A DNA stretch of 64,000 bases from Marchantia polymorpha subsp. ruderalis (GCA_037833965.1 AP031354.1:18516001-18580000); one strand, 5' to 3'. Positions 23,692 through 36,608 are shown, numbered from the stretch's first letter. A program made the numbers and translations. The notes: a model not told the origin generated them from the letters alone.

Positions 23692-26163
23692 TACTTTGCC
23701 TTCAGCGCGACGGACTGCCGCGCGCTAACTCCCTATCCGACTAGTCTTCAGCTCAACTGCGCAATCCCAACCGCCGCAACACCGCAGTCACCTCCGCCTC
23801 GAGGTTTGCCATGGCGTCCTGTGACCTTGACAGATACGCATCTAGCTTCTTAGCCACTCGCCGCCGGCTCCGACTGTCATCCGACGTCAAACCCGCCGCA
23901 TGAAGTTCTAACTCGCGCAATCTAAGTTTCTCCTACGCAGCCACTTCCCAGAGGGTGTAAACTCTAAGACAGTGGTTCACTCGCTTCACCAACTCTTCCT
24001 TCGTGCGATCTGCCTCCCGCCGGCGATCGTCTTCAACTACCACCAACTGCAACTCTGACTCCGCACGCTTCGCTCGCAATTCGCCGCACTCCGATTGCAG
24101 TTTGCGGATTAAGTCTTCATCCGCCTGGCGGGCGAGCTGACAATGTTCTAGCAACCGTGTCTGCCGCACTAGCTCCTCTGACAAAATTTGATTCTGAGTC
24201 TTCTCAGAATCCAGCTCATCCGCGAGCTTTGGTTGCTCCTTGGCGAACTCCTTCTTCGCCTCCTTGAACTTCTCATCGCGCGTCTCGTCGACGACCTTCT
24301 GCAGCTTCCGCGAAAGAGCAATGTGGCCACGCAGGGCCTCGTTCTTCAATCGCAGATCCTGGATGTCCCCATCCAAGCGTGTCAACAACTTGCTGGTTCG
24401 GACTTTAGTGCGAGTCCGCCTGCGCACTAATTCGACGTAGGACCCAGGTTGGCGGGGGTCTGCGTACTTCGTCACCTTGCGATCGAGATACCTCAACAAA
24501 GGTACCACCTACTCGCATAGTGCCGCCGTCGGCGTGCCTACCACCGATTGCTCCTCCTCTTTGTCCGAGCCCGATTCTTCTTCTCCGTCATAATCCGAAT
24601 TGAGGATTTTGGTCGCCATTGAATTCCTGGGCGATTCCCGGGAGTTGGGCTGCTTAGCGTCAGCCTCTGCTGCTGCTGCCGCCGCACTACTCCCTGCCAA
24701 AATGTCTAAGGCGGTGGGGGATCCTGTTTTTGACAAGTTTGCACCGTTCGCCCGATCTGTCACTACCAACGCCGCAACGCCGAATGCGTCCACCGCCGAA
24801 GGCACACGTGCCTTCTCCTTCTCCTTGTCGTCTTGCTCCTCTGATGAGTCCTTCGCCGAAGGCGCATCTGCCGGTGGCGCTTCCGCCGAAGGCGTATTGT
24901 CGGAGGCGTCTACCGCCGAAGGCGGTTGAGCCGAAGGCGGCTCGCCCGAAGTCCCTTGGGCCGAAAGCCCTTGAGCCGCAGGCGTATCTTCCGCCGGCTC
25001 CTTTCCCTTCCTCCGCTGCGCCGAAGGCTCCAACCCCGAAGGCGAGTCCGCAAACGGTACTTGCGCGGAACACCTATCCGCCGCCGGCACGTTCGTTGGT
25101 GCTGCGTGTCGTCTCTCCTGGCCCGAAGGCCGTCTTGCTTCGCCGAAGGCGTCCGTGCCTTCGGCGTAGGGAGGTCTGCTGACCTCTCTGCAGTTCGTGT
25201 GTTCCCATCCTCCTCCGAGGATGATGACTCCTTCTCTCCTGCGGCACGCCCCGTCTCCGCGCTACTTGCAAGCAACACGAGCCTGCGTGCTTTCTGCTTC
25301 GGCCGACTGCAGAGCTCGTGCAGTGGCCACTTCCGTTTGAGAGCAGCCGAATCGCAATGTTGGCCCTTCTCTGCTTCTCCTTTCTATCTCCGCTTCCGCG
25401 GCACTCGCGCTGCGAGTGATTCTCCTTCAGCTCTTGGTTGGGCTGGTGGCGTGGAGGCAGGAGTCTCTTCCTCGTTGGTGTCAACCTCGACGTCCTTCAC
25501 ATACCGCCCGGGATTGCTGCGTGATAGCAATGGAAACTGAACTCGCTCGGTCGCGGTTAGACAACCCATCGACCGATAGAAATTGATCAAGAAGGGGGAG
25601 AGGTGATTGATCGATCCCCCCTTCTCCTCAAACGCATGCTGCCGCGTTATCTTCCATAGGATACAAGCCCAGTGAATTGGAGCTCCGATCAACGCCAGCT
25701 CCACAAATGCCACCTGCCAAGAAGTGATGTAGGTGGTCCTATGCGGCTACAAGAGCTAGAGAAGCGCTACCGCGACATTTCTACTGTAGCGATCCTTGTA
25801 GTCCCGGGTCTTGTACCCGTTCTTGCTGGACTTGCTGCTCTTGAAAAGGGCTGCGAAGGAAATCTCCTCCTCCTTCATGACCTTGATGCTTTCGCTATCG
25901 AATAGGAGATGCCCGTCGTCTCCCGCACATCTTCCCAACACTTGTTTCCAATCCGCGATGACCCATCGCTCTACGTGCGGTCAAAATCCGCGCGTAGGTT
26001 GGTCTCTCTCCTTCTGCCACTCGCGCACCATGTCCTGGCACACGTAATTCCACCCCCACAGGAGGAAATCGAGCTTCACTGCGGTCAGCTCGTGCTGGAA
26101 AGCGCGCAGCCCAATCTGCGGAAGCTTCAGCGGAATCATCCGCAGCTGTGTCGCTTTCGACAT
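23692..26163 (-). pseudogene. LTR-encoded coiled-coil protein gene, multiply broken
   Basis: The ATG at 26161-26163 matches the conserved start (MSKATQLRM). The conserved N-terminal domain reads through LLWGWN, then meets TGA at 25981 (CGA in sister copies), TAG at 25756 (CAA/CAG) and TAG at 25384 (TGG). A frameshift follows between about 25384 and 25090. After it, the low-complexity and acidic parts are open to TAG at 24509 (CAG), the coiled coil is open to TAG at 23933 (CAG), and the tail is degraded. The end coordinate is approximate. Nearly all the stops are single C-to-T or G-to-A changes. Confidence 0.85.
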
Positions 26164-27512
26164 CGCGTTCTTGAAATTGCACTACACAAACTCTCCTCTG
26201 CTATGCCGAAGCTTTGTGTACACGGATGCAATCCCACTGTGAGCTCCACACTCACTCAATTCCCGCGGTCGTGCACTCAATTCTCTCTTTGCCTTGCAAG
26301 TCTCTGCGAGTCGCCTTCTCCTTTGATTTCTCTCTGCCAACTTGCGTGCGCGCTCAGCTCTCGCGAGAAATCAAAAATGCAATTTCAAGAATGAGTCGCC
26401 TGCCTTCGGCTCACAAGATTTCATCGTCGACACTTGGAGTGGGGATCGACCCACTTGATGTTTGCGCCGGCTTGGAGGCGTAACGGCCCTCCTCTTGCAC
26501 GCTCGGCTTCACGCTCCGCCGTTGTGCGGGCTCACATGCTCGAAAATTGAATTCAATTTCACCCATCGTACTTCGACATAGCCCTGTTCGCATAGCGCCG
26601 AAGGGGTATCGCCCAAGGCGCGGCGACGGAGGCTTTCGCCTCTGGCCGACTCGCATCTCTGTTCTATCCCGCTCCGCCGAAGGCGCTTTGCCATAGGCGT
26701 TCGGCCAAAGGCGCACTTCTTCCGGCGAAGGCGTTGACCTGCAGCGCCGAAGGCGTATCCTTGAAGACGTCCATCGACGTAGGCGCAGCGCCGAAGGCGC
26801 TTGGGCCAAAGGCGTTGACCGCAGTCAACTCGTCTTGTTCTTTCAGTCGATTCCTCTTGTCCCCCCGAAAGCGCTTCTGCCGCAGGAGTTCCGTTCCGCC
26901 AAAGGCACACATGTCCGTACCGCCGAAGGCATTCGGCCGAAGGCGGACCGTACGGAGTTGCTTGCCCCGAAGGCGTTGACCTAATCTTGATGCGCTGGCG
27001 CCGAAGGCGCTCGTACGAAGGAGTTCACCCCCGAAGGCGTTGACCTAGGGCCGAAGGCGGCTCGTCCGTCGACCTAGCCCTTCCGCCGAAGGCGCTCCCT
27101 CTCAGTATCTTTCGTTAATTGTTACTCCTTGATCCCTCATCCATTTCAAGCGTTCTTGATCTCGTTAGAACAAGCGCGTCGAGCTCTTTCCAACAAGATA
27201 CTAACCAAGTCAAGCGTTATAAATTGAATAAATTCTGAGGGATTTCCCTAGCGCCAAAGGCGTCTAGCGCCAAAGGCGTATTCTCCGCCTTGCGCCGAAG
27301 GGAATTCCCTTCAGAATCGGTCGTTTGGGCCGGGCGCCTGTTCCGGACATTGCGCCCAACTCGATGATTCTCGATGATTCTACAAGACCCGCGATCATCC
27401 ATTTTCACTCTATTTAAATGTACCGATTACTATTTACACTGTTGCTACGGTACTGTTTTCCAAAAATGTTTTAAATTCCGCACAAAAACAAAAAGTGGAT
27501 TACCACAATGCT

Positions 27513-28572
27513 ATATTGTAATTTACTTTCAATATATCTAATTCTGTCATTGGAAGGGCAAATCTACTTGAAAAATATCAATTGCTACTTTTGCTCGGTG
27601 AAATAACACCTTGCTGTCACCAAGATGTCTCATGGGTATGTTACCTTCCACCTAGATTTAACCAAGTCAAACATCAAGTACACCTCACAATTTCCTAGCC
27701 TACTTCTAACGAATATACTGTAAATAATCTTCGTAAAGAAAGTTTTAGATCATGAGAAATTAAGTGAAATTTGACCTTCCTAAATACTACATCACCACAA
27801 TATGATGAAGTAACAACAAGAATACTTCCCATTTGCATGTGAGAAAAAAATCTAAGGCACTACTTTTTGACTCCGAGTGTACGAGTCTCCGAGGTAACTT
27901 ACTCTCTAATCTTCAAACTACCAATCTATATAGCAATCCTAAAGGCAACTCTAGCCAAAAGAAAGTGCACTGACTCCAAAAATCTTACTTTTTTCCAATA
28001 AAACATTGACAAAGTATCTAATCTATCCTTAAATAGTTACTTGATCTTCTTTCACCTCAATCCGTCTGTAGTTTGATTCTTTATGATGTCGAACAATCAT
28101 CTACTGCCTGTGTACGCCCGACTTAAGCATTTGAAAGAATCCTGATACATCTATTTCTGTGAAAAGTCAAGCTCACTTGTAGTACCCCATCCGTTCCCTG
28201 AACGTTTGCTTATCGAGTTCGGAGTCAGAATAATCCAAGTGAGTGAGATGGTTTCCTCTCATGCACCTAAGCAGATTCTTTCCTTTCTACTTCAAAGCAT
28301 ATTTGCTTTGAACAAATACTTTCCGCCTCTTCAAGACTGAAGTTTCTCCAATTTTTCCATTCATCATGAGGATACTGAAAGTGTGGACAACATCACATAT
28401 AAAGGTACGCGCCTATATACTCAAAGATTTTAGAAAATTGATTTCATCACGCAGTACCCTACCTAATATGCCTAATGATATCATCTTGGTTCTCGTGAGT
28501 TGAGAGTACAAGCACCACTCTCGGTTCCTTGACATCGGAGCTAGCAGAATGCACAAGAGCTTCTATTGATTT
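27513..28572. other. Host DNA between two LTRs
   Basis: About 1 kb of AT-rich sequence without family LTR homology and without a recognisable gene. It separates the solo LTR from the element starting at 28573. The last five bases (GATTT) would be the left target-site copy of that element. Confidence 0.5.
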
Positions 28573-29763
28573 TGTGGTAACCCACTTTTTGTTTTTGTGC
28601 AAAATTTAAAACATTTTTGGAAAACAATACCGCAGCAGCGACTGTAAATAGTAAGCGGTACACTAAAATATAGTGAAAATGGATGATCGCGGGTCTTGTA
28701 GAATCCAGGAGAATCCAGGAGTTGGGCGCAAGGTCCGGGACAAGCGCCCTGGCCCGAACGAACGGTTCCTACTGAGGGGAAGCGCCTAGAGAAATCCCTT
28801 GTGACTGTCCCAATTCGTAACGCCTTGATCTAGTTAGGTTATTGTTGGAAAGAGCCCGACGCGCTTTTTCTAACGAGCCCAAGAATTCTTGGAACGAATA
28901 AGAGATTCATGAGTTATGAGTGTGAGAAGTTATTGATGGGAAGCGTCTTCGGCCACGGACGATGCGCCTTCGGCTCAGTCGCCTTCGGCCCAAGGGAACG
29001 CCTTCGGCGGTGTACTCCTTCGGGGCAAGCGACTCCGTACGGTCCGCCTTCGGCCGAACGCCTTTGGCGGTACGTCATAGTCGGACACGTGTGCCTTCGG
29101 CGGAACGGAACTCCTGCGGCGAAAGCGCCTTTGGAGGGACAAGACAGATCAGCGGAAAGGACAAGAAAAGTTGACTTCGGTCAACGCCTTCGGCGATGCA
29201 CCTAATTCGACGGACGTCGATACGCCTTTGACGGTGCGGGAAGGGAAAGAATTGAGAATTGGCCAGAGGCAAAGGCCTCCACCGCCACACCTTCGGCACT
29301 GCGCGAGCAAGGCTACGTCAACGGACGACTGCGGAAATTGAATTCAAGTTTCGAGCATGTGAGCCCGCACAACGGCGGAACGTGAAGCCGAGGATGCGAG
29401 GGGGGGGGAGGGGCCGTTACGCCTCCAAGCCGGCTCGGCAATCAAGTGGGTCGATCTCCACGCCCAAGTGTCGACGATGAAATCTTGTGTGCTGAAGACG
29501 GGCGACTCATTCTTGGAATTTCACTTTTGATTTCTCGCGAGAACTAAGTGCGCACACGAACTAGCGGAGAGAAATCGGAGAGGGCTGCGGCACGTGGAGA
29601 ATTGCAGGACAGAGCGAAGCAGCTGGTGCGCGACCGAGGGAATTGCTAGGGAGTGAGAGTGAGAGTGAGAGTTCGCGGAGAGATCGCGTCCGCGTGCTAG
29701 AGGCGAGGAGCTAGCAGAAGAAAGTGCGGACTTTTGAAGTGCGCGGGGAATTTCAAGAACGCG

Positions 29764-32454
29764 ATGTCGAAGGCGACGCAGCTGCGGATGATTCCGCTGA
29801 AGCTACCGCAGATTGGGTTGCGCGCGTTCCAGCACGAGCTGACTGTGGTGAAACTCGATTTACTTCTGTGGGGATGGAATTGGAAGTGTCAAGACATGGT
29901 GCGCGAGTGGCAGAAGGGCAGGGACCAACCTACGCGCGGATTTCGACCGCACATAGAGCGATGGAACGTCACTGACTGGGAGCAGGTGTTGGGAAGATAC
30001 GCGGGAGAGGAAGGCCATCTTCTATTTGAGAGTGAGAGCATCAAGGTCACGAAGGAGGAGAAGATTTCCTTCGCGATCCTATTCAAGAGCAGCAAGTCTA
30101 GCAAGAATGGGTACAAGACCCGGGACTACAAGGATCGCTACTGCAGAAATGTCGTGGTAGCACTTATTCAACTCTTGGAGCCGCACAAGACCACCTACAT
30201 AACTTCTTGGCAGGTGGCATTCGTGGAGCTGGCGTTGGCCGGAGCTCCGATTCACTGGGCTCGCATTCTGTGGAAGATAACGAGGCAGCATGCGTTCGAG
30301 GAGAAGGGAGGATCGATCAATCACCTCTCCCCCTTCTTTATCAATTTCTATCGGTCGATGGGTTGTCTGACCGCGACCGAGTGGGTGCAATTTCCAATGC
30401 TGTCACGCAGCAATCCGGGGCGATATGTGAAGGACGTCGAGGTTGACACCGACGAAGACGAGACTCTTGCCTGCACGCCACCAGCCCAACCGAGGGCCGA
30501 ACGAGAATCGCTCGTAGCATGAGTGCCGCGGAAGCGAAGATGGGAAGGAGGAGCAGAGAAGGGCCAGCAACGCGAGGCTGCTGCTCTCAAACGGAAGCGG
30601 CCACTGCAAGAGCTCTGCAGTCGGCCTAAGCAGAAGGCACGCAGACTCGTGTTGCCGTCAAGCAACGCGGAGACGGGGCGTGCTGCGGAGGGAAAGAACT
30701 CACCATCCTCGGGGGAGCATCGAAGCGCGCGCACCGCAAAGAGGTCAGCGGACCTCCCTGCGCCGAAGGCACGGACGCCTTCGGCGGAAGCAAAACGGCC
30801 TTCGGGTCAGGAGAAACAACACGCGGCACCGACGACTGTGCCGGCGGAGGAGCCGGCGGAAGATCCGCCTACGGGTCAAGGGCCTTCGGGACCAGACCCT
30901 CCGGCGTACAACGCGCCGCGATTTGCGCCTTCGGCGCCAGGGCCTTCGGGTCAACGAGATGTGAGCAGGGAGCGTGCGGAGACCGCCCCTTTGGCGGGTA
31001 ATCCGCCGGTAGATGCGCCTTCGGCGGTAGGGCCTTCGGGGCCAGGGACATTGGGCGAGCGGCCTCCGGCTATGTCGCCTTCGGCGGTAGACGCCTTCGG
31101 CGCTGCACCTGCGGCAGACAAGGCGCCGGTATTTGCGCCTGCGCACAGGCCAGACACAGCCCTCGCGCAGGACCGATCGAGGGAGCAGGACCTAAAGGAG
31201 GAGCGGACTGTCTGTCCGCGGGACGAAATTCGGGTGCGCGATGCGTAATTACACCCCGCGCAGACACCCTCCGCTCGATCGCCTTCGGCAGCGGACGTCG
31301 GCGGCGAAGAGGATACAGTCGAGGATCGACAGGCGGATGATGGGAATGTAGCACGGCCACATTCACCCACCGCCTTAGACATTTTGGCGGGGTGCAGCGA
31401 AGCTGCAAGAGTACCTTCGGAGGCAGCACCTGTAGACGACGTGCAGCCCCACTCGGGGCAGTCGCCAACGCAATCAATGGCGACTGAAATCCTGCCCTCG
31501 GATGATGACGACGGGGGCTCCACAGAAGCAATGTCGGGGTCAGGAGATACCGAGGAGGAGGAGGAGGAAATTGTTGGAGCGCCGGCGGCGGCGCTCTCTT
31601 AGCAGGTAATACTGTTGCTGAAGTACTTGGATCGCAAATTTGATAAATACGCCGATCCACTCCAGCCGGGATCCTGCATCGAATTAGTGCGCAGGCGGAC
31701 TCGCACTAAAGTCCACACCAGCAAGCTACTAGCTAGGGTGGACCAGGAGCTGAAGGAATTGTGGGAGAAGCATGCCTGTTTGTGGGGACAGTACAACCTT
31801 GTGAGGAAATCGCACGCCCTCGACAAGATGAAGAAGGAGAGACTGGAAGAGCTCACAAGGGATGTGGTGAAGACCACGACAGATTTGATTTCTGAGTAAA
31901 CTCAGAATCAGATTCTGTCAGAGGAGCTCGTGCGACAGACGCGGTTGTTGGCGGAGTGTCAGCTCGCACGACAGGCGGATGAGGATATAATCCGCAGGCT
32001 ACAGTCGGAGTGCGGGGAATTGAGAGCGCAGCGTGCGGAGGCCGAATCGCAGTTGGTGGTAATTGAAGATGATCGCAGGCGAGAGGCAGATCGCACGAAG
32101 GAGGAGATGGCGAGGCGTGTCGCCCACTGTCTCAAGGGCTACACCCACTGGGAAGTGGCGGCGCAGGAGAAACTCACACTGCGTGAGTTAGAGCTTCGTG
32201 CAGCCGGGTTGTTGACAGGTGACAGTAGGAGTCGGCGGAAGGTGGCGAAGAAGTTAGACTCCTTTCTTTCAAAGGCGCGGGATACCATGTCCACCCTCGA
32301 GGTGGAGGTGTCCGCGGAGTTGCAGCGTTTGGGACTGCGCAGTTGAGCAGAAGACTGGCAGGGTAGGGAGTTAGTGCGCGGCAGTCCGTCGCGTAGGAGG
32401 CGAAGCACAGGCTCTGCGGAGTGTAGTGTAGCGTGGTTCCGTGCAGGCGTGTAG
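29764..32454 (+). pseudogene. LTR-encoded coiled-coil protein gene with only in-frame stops
   Basis: The frame starts at the conserved ATG at 29764 and stays in one phase for 897 codons to TAG at 32452, with no frameshift. It is interrupted by TGA at 30520 (CGA elsewhere), TAA at 31246 (CAA), TAG at 31600 (shared with the copy at 57085), TAA at 31897 and TGA at 32344 (CGA). Order: N-terminal LLWGWN domain, PRKRRW basic cluster, palindrome-encoded low-complexity middle, the PTALDILAG block, a Glu-rich acidic run, YLDRK block, coiled coil, basic RRRRS tail. Confidence 0.87.
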
Positions 32455-32490
32455 CGTAGTGCAGTGTAGTGCTAGTTAGGATTTAGAAGT

Positions 32491-32497
32491 TATAAAG
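32491..32497 (+). promoter_or_regulatory. TATA box of the LTR
   Basis: TATAAAG directly after the LTR gene, followed by the hairpin CAAGGC-GTTTT-GCCTTG as in the other LTRs. Confidence 0.5.
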
Positions 32498-33397
32498 TGG
32501 TTCAAGGCGTTTTGCCTTGGGATCTTTCCCAACATCACAAGTGCAGATCAGGAACTCATTTTCTCTGCGTGTCTGTGTCCTTCGTTCGGTCACCACGCAA
32601 GAGGAGCTACAACTTGGCGTTCCGCATTTTGTAGCTTAAGGCCTTCGGCCGAATGTTCAGAGCTAGTGCATTGGTTAGAGACTTGAGTAGTTCGGATCTA
32701 CACCTGCGGGTGACTGCCGATGCTTAGAGCCAGTGACTAGTTAGATACTTGAACAGTTTCGCTCCTACACCTTCAAGTGTTTGTTCCTGGTTGTACTCCT
32801 TCGGGATTTTTCCCCTGAATGCCAAAGTGGAGTTTTGTTTCTTCGTGTAAGCCTTGGTTGTAAATTCAGGTTACGTTGCAGCAGGTGCCTTTGGGGTAAC
32901 CCCTGTAGTATTTCTGGGAATGACAAGTGCCTAAGAATTCAAACTCTTCAATAGACTGTTATTGTGTTACTAGAATGATCCTCAGTGAGTCCTTCAGTGC
33001 GGACCTGTGTTCTCTGCGCGTTTTGTGAGTTGAGAGTGTGGTTCACCGCGTCTGAATGACTTCGATCCGAAGTAGGCAGTCCAAACCGGGTTTCCTACGC
33101 TAGCAGCAAGCTAGTGGAAGTGTTGTAAAATCCGGAGTTGGGAGTCACTAGCCGCAGCTTCGCTGAGTACTCGCGAGAGACTTTTCCCCCCTGAAATCTT
33201 GAGTAGAGGTCCTAACGGATCTCTGGGTTGTGTTTCTGTAGTTTCAGGTGTGTGTGTGTGTGTGTGTTACGCTGCACTGTGCGACCTCCGAGTGCGCTCC
33301 GAGTGGACACTTGCAGTATTTCTGGGAGTGACAGTCGCCTGAGAATTCAAACTCCTCAATAGTCTGTTAAACGTGACACTTTGTACCCTGTGTGTTC

Positions 33398-33481
33398 CTC
33401 TGTCCCTGTGGGTTCGACCCACAGGGACAGAGTTGTTGCTACAGGAGTTGTTGGAGGAGGAGTTGTTGCTACAGGAGTTCA
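33398..33481 (+). other. Foldback and filler junction of a large internal deletion
   Basis: The LTR sequence CTCTGTCCCTGTGGGT is followed after TCG by its exact reverse complement (16-bp arms, 33398-33432). Then comes a short duplication: GAGTTGTTGCTACAGGAGTT occurs at 33430-33449 and again at 33460-33479, joined by GGAGG filler. After that the reading frame enters the RNase H/integrase linker of pol. The end of the LTR, the primer-binding site, gag, protease, RT and most of RNase H are gone. The pattern fits template-switching or foldback-primed repair. Confidence 0.75.
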
Positions 33482-34875
33482 CCTACACGGTCCAAACCAG
33501 GAAAGGGGTGCATCACAAAAATGCAGATTACCTATCCAGATTATGGACCCAGCCTACCGAGGAGGAACTGGTGGACGACTTTCCGGACGAACAATTGTTT
33601 CAGTTGTCTGCGGGGCAGGAGTCCCGCTATGCAGAGCTGTACCGATATCTGCTAACGCTTCAGTGTCCCGAGGGCATGGACTTGGAACAAAGGACTGTCT
33701 TTATTCATAAAGCGGGCCCGTACCAACTCCAACAAGGAGTTTTGTTCAAGAAGATGGCAGACGAACGTTTGTGCAGATGCCTGGAGGAATCAGAGGTCCC
33801 AAGAGTAGTAAGCGCGATGCACACCGAAGATGCAGGTGGACACTATGCCACCCGGAATACAGTCACGAAGATTGTAAATGCAGGATATTGGTGGCCGACC
33901 ATGTTTAAGGATGTTCTCGATTACATCCGAAAATGCGATAGTTGCCAGAGGACGGGGAGACCAACGCCTACAACACGGTGGCCCCTGACTCCCATCATGC
34001 CTCTAGCACCTTTCGCGAAGTGGGGCATCGACTTTGTAGGGCCGATACAACCAGTGACTAGGAACACACGAAGGCGCTACATTGTGGTAGCTACGGACTA
34101 CGCCACCAAGATGGTGGAGGCCAAGGCCACGAGAAGAGATGATGCAGCCATAGTAGCAGCCTTTTTGTTCGAATCGATCATCACGCGCTACGGATGTCGT
34201 TTGGAGCTAGTCAGCGACCGAGGCACACACTTTTTGAACCAGATAATCGAAGATCTGACACGGCACTTCCACATCAAGCACCGGAAGACTACCCCATACA
34301 ATTCCAAGGCGAATGGATTGACGGAGAAATCCAATGGTCTATTGTGTAAAATATTGCTCAAGGTCACGGTAAACCACGCTTACGACTAGGATACAAAGTT
34401 AGCAGCCGCTCTGTGGGCGTACCGGACAGCTGAGAAAATTACGACGAAACAGACACCCTACTTTCTGGTGTATGGTCAGCATCCGATCCTCCCAATTGAA
34501 TTCGAAGTACCCACCCAACGAACGTTGGACCTACAAAGGGTGAGTGCGGAGGAGAGTCAGCTCTACATATTACAGGAAGTCATGCTACTGGAAGAAAGGA
34601 GACGAGAAGCCGAGGAGCGCACCAGGAGAATTCAGCTCCGCCGAAAGGAGAGATACGATAAGAAGATCAAACCTGTACTCCTTCAGAAGGGCGATTTGGC
34701 GCTGCTCTACGACAGCAGGCATGCCAGATTCCCAGGCAAACTGCACCTAAGATGGATGGGACCATACAAGGTCGTCGAAGTCTTTTCGAATGGAACCATC
34801 CAACTTGCGGACTTAACCGGAGAATTATTAGGCACCCGAGTGAATGGGTGGCGGTTGAAGAAATATCACGTATGA
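33463..34875 (+). pseudogene. Integrase remnant of pol
   Basis: The sequence matches the 3' half of the intact pol at 40591-43431, starting at LLLQEFTYTVQ. The zinc-binding H-H-C-C region (HTEDAGGHY ... CDSCQ) and the catalytic core (GIDFVGP, SDRGTHF, LTEKSNG) are present. A TAG at 34387-34389 replaces the TGG of the HDWDTK block; otherwise the frame is open to 34875, ending GWRLKKYHV. The enzyme would insert retrotransposon cDNA into host DNA, but this copy has no start, no RT and an internal stop. Confidence 0.9.
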
Positions 34876-34899
34876 GTGTTCGCGTGGGCGCTCACAATT

Positions 34900-34912
34900 G
34901 AGGAGGGGAGCA
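34900..34912 (+). promoter_or_regulatory. Polypurine tract
   Basis: GAGGAGGGGAGCA abuts the LTR start TGTGGTACCCC. It is the plus-strand DNA primer site and shows that the LTR starting at 34913 is the 3' LTR of the deleted element. Confidence 0.8.
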
Positions 34913-35685
34913 TGTGGTACCCCACTTTTGGTATTTTTAGGGGAATTAAAACATTTTTGGAAAACAGTACCGCGGCAGCAGTGTAAATAGCCTTCGGTGC
35001 ATCAAACAAAGATTGCAGAGATTCTTGAGAGAACTCGTAGAATCCAAGAGTGGGGTGCAACGTCGGGGACAGACACCACCCTCCATGCGGGCTCTGAAGG
35101 TATAACCCCTTCGGCGCAAGGCGCAAAATCCGCCTTCGGCGCTAGAGGAATCCTTCAGATCTTGGTCAATTTCCAAACGCCTCGACTTGGTTAGGGTCTT
35201 GTTGGAAAGAGCTCGATGCGCTGATTCTAACGAGCCCAAGAACTCCACAAACGGATGAGGACTCCGGGAGTTATGAAGGTCGCAAGATACTCAGCTTCTC
35301 GCCTACGAGTAGGCGAGGAAAGTTTGTCCTATGCGCGGACGAAGGCAGTTCGCCTACGCATAGGCGAAATAGGGTTTGACGTAGGCGCGATGTCCGCCGC
35401 GAATGTCGCCTACGCGTAGGCGAGGAAACCTCTGCCCAGGCGGACGAGCGAAGTTCGCCTACGCACAGGCGCTTCGGCGTCGGCGGGAAATCCGCCTTCG
35501 GCCCTAGAAATGCCCCTTCGGGGTTAGAAAGTGTATGGCGCCTTCCGTGCCAGCGCAGCAGCGCGGACGGGCGAGGAACCACCGGAGTAGTAAAATCCGT
35601 ACGGACCGTACGGACTGTACGGACGGAACGGATGGATGAGCCTTCGGTCGGACGGAGTTACGGCGGCAGGAGCGCCGACGAAGAG
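34913..35685 (+). repeat. Split LTR, segment 1 of 4
   Basis: LTR start TGTGGTACCCC followed by the palindrome-rich U3 start. It breaks at 35685 inside GCCGACGAAGAG. The same sequence is continuous in the LTR at 1-5254 (near 680-695), and it resumes at 51221 after the inserted complete element. Confidence 0.88.
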
Positions 35686-36600
35686 TGTAATAACCCACCA
35701 AAGGCTAAAACTGCAGTATGGTGGTAAAAAGATCGAACCCACAGGGACAGAGGCAACACACAGAGTAAAAGTGTCACATTTAACAGACTTTTGGTAGAGT
35801 TTGAATTCTAGGCGACTGTCACTCCCAGAAATACTGCAGTGCTCGACTCGGAGGCTCGACTCGGAGGAGGATCTCAACTCGGAGGATGCTCGGAGGATGC
35901 ACGGTACAGCTTGGTCACTCAACACACACACACACACCTGAAACTGGCAAAAAGCACAACTCGGAGGTCGGTCAGGACCTCCGCTTCGGATTTCAGGAGG
36001 AAAGTGTCTCGCAAGTTCACTCAGAGGTTCTGCAGGAAGTGCCTCCCACTCCGGCTTTTACTGCCCTTCCGCCAGGAACTAGCGGGGGTACCCGGACTGG
36101 ACTTCTCACTTCGGAACGAAGCCTCTACGTACGCCGTGGACGTCACCCTCGACTATCACACAAAACGCAGGGAGTGCAGACCCGACTGAGAACTTACTGA
36201 AAACACGATCCAGTAACACACACACAACCTGAATTACAAACCAAGGTTTACACGAAGTAATGAAACTTCACATTGGCATTCAGGGGAAACTTCCCGTAGG
36301 AGTACAATCAGGATATGTCACTCGAAGGAGTAAGGGGGAACTGTTCAAGTCTCTAACTCGCAGCCGGCTCTGAGTATCAGAAATCACCCGCAGGTGCAGA
36401 TCCGCACTACTCAAGTCTCTAACCGGGTGCGAGCTCTGAACATTCAGCCGAAGGCCTTCAACTACAACATACGGTAACTTCGCTATGCTGCAGCTTCTCT
36501 ACGTGGTGCCAGGACCAAAATGCACAAACACGCCAAGAAAGTGAGTTCCTGATCTGCACTTCCGAAACTGGAAGAGTCCCAAGGCAAAACGCCTTGATCT

Positions 36601-36608
36601 ACTTTATA
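36601..36608 (-). promoter_or_regulatory. TATA box, 3' LTR
   Basis: TATAAAGT on the - strand, about 30 bp after the stop of the LTR gene and before the CAAGGC/GCCTTG hairpin. Confidence 0.5.

Larger units (their letters stand above)
22615..27507 (-). mobile_element. Solo giant LTR (4.9 kb), antisense
   Basis: On the + strand it begins TGTAAAAACCC and ends TTACCACA, the family termini in reverse. It is flanked by a perfect 5-bp duplication, ATGCT at 22610-22614 and 27508-27512, with no internal region attached. This is the product of recombination between the two LTRs of one inserted element. It contains all LTR modules: U5 with its repeat pair, the TATA box at 23606-23613, the LTR gene (broken) and a palindrome-rich U3 at about 26400-27110. 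Its LTR gene is closest to that of the LTR at 28573. Confidence 0.93.
28573..33419 (+). repeat. 5' giant LTR of an old, internally deleted element
   Basis: It starts TGTGGTAACCCAC at 28573 and runs colinear with the other LTRs through palindrome-rich U3, the LTR gene, the TATA box (32491), and U5 with a GT microsatellite near 33248. The last about 50 bp (TTTCTACCACTATATTGCAG... to TTATTACA) are missing, because the LTR stops inside the rearrangement junction at 33398-33481. Same orientation as the integrase remnant and the LTR starting at 34913, so it is their 5' partner. Confidence 0.88.

Noticed and set aside
33373..34389. One continuous frame from LTR U5 through the junction into integrase as a fusion gene
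   Set aside because: The upstream part is LTR plus duplicated filler without an ATG, and a TAG interrupts integrase; it is a deletion scar.
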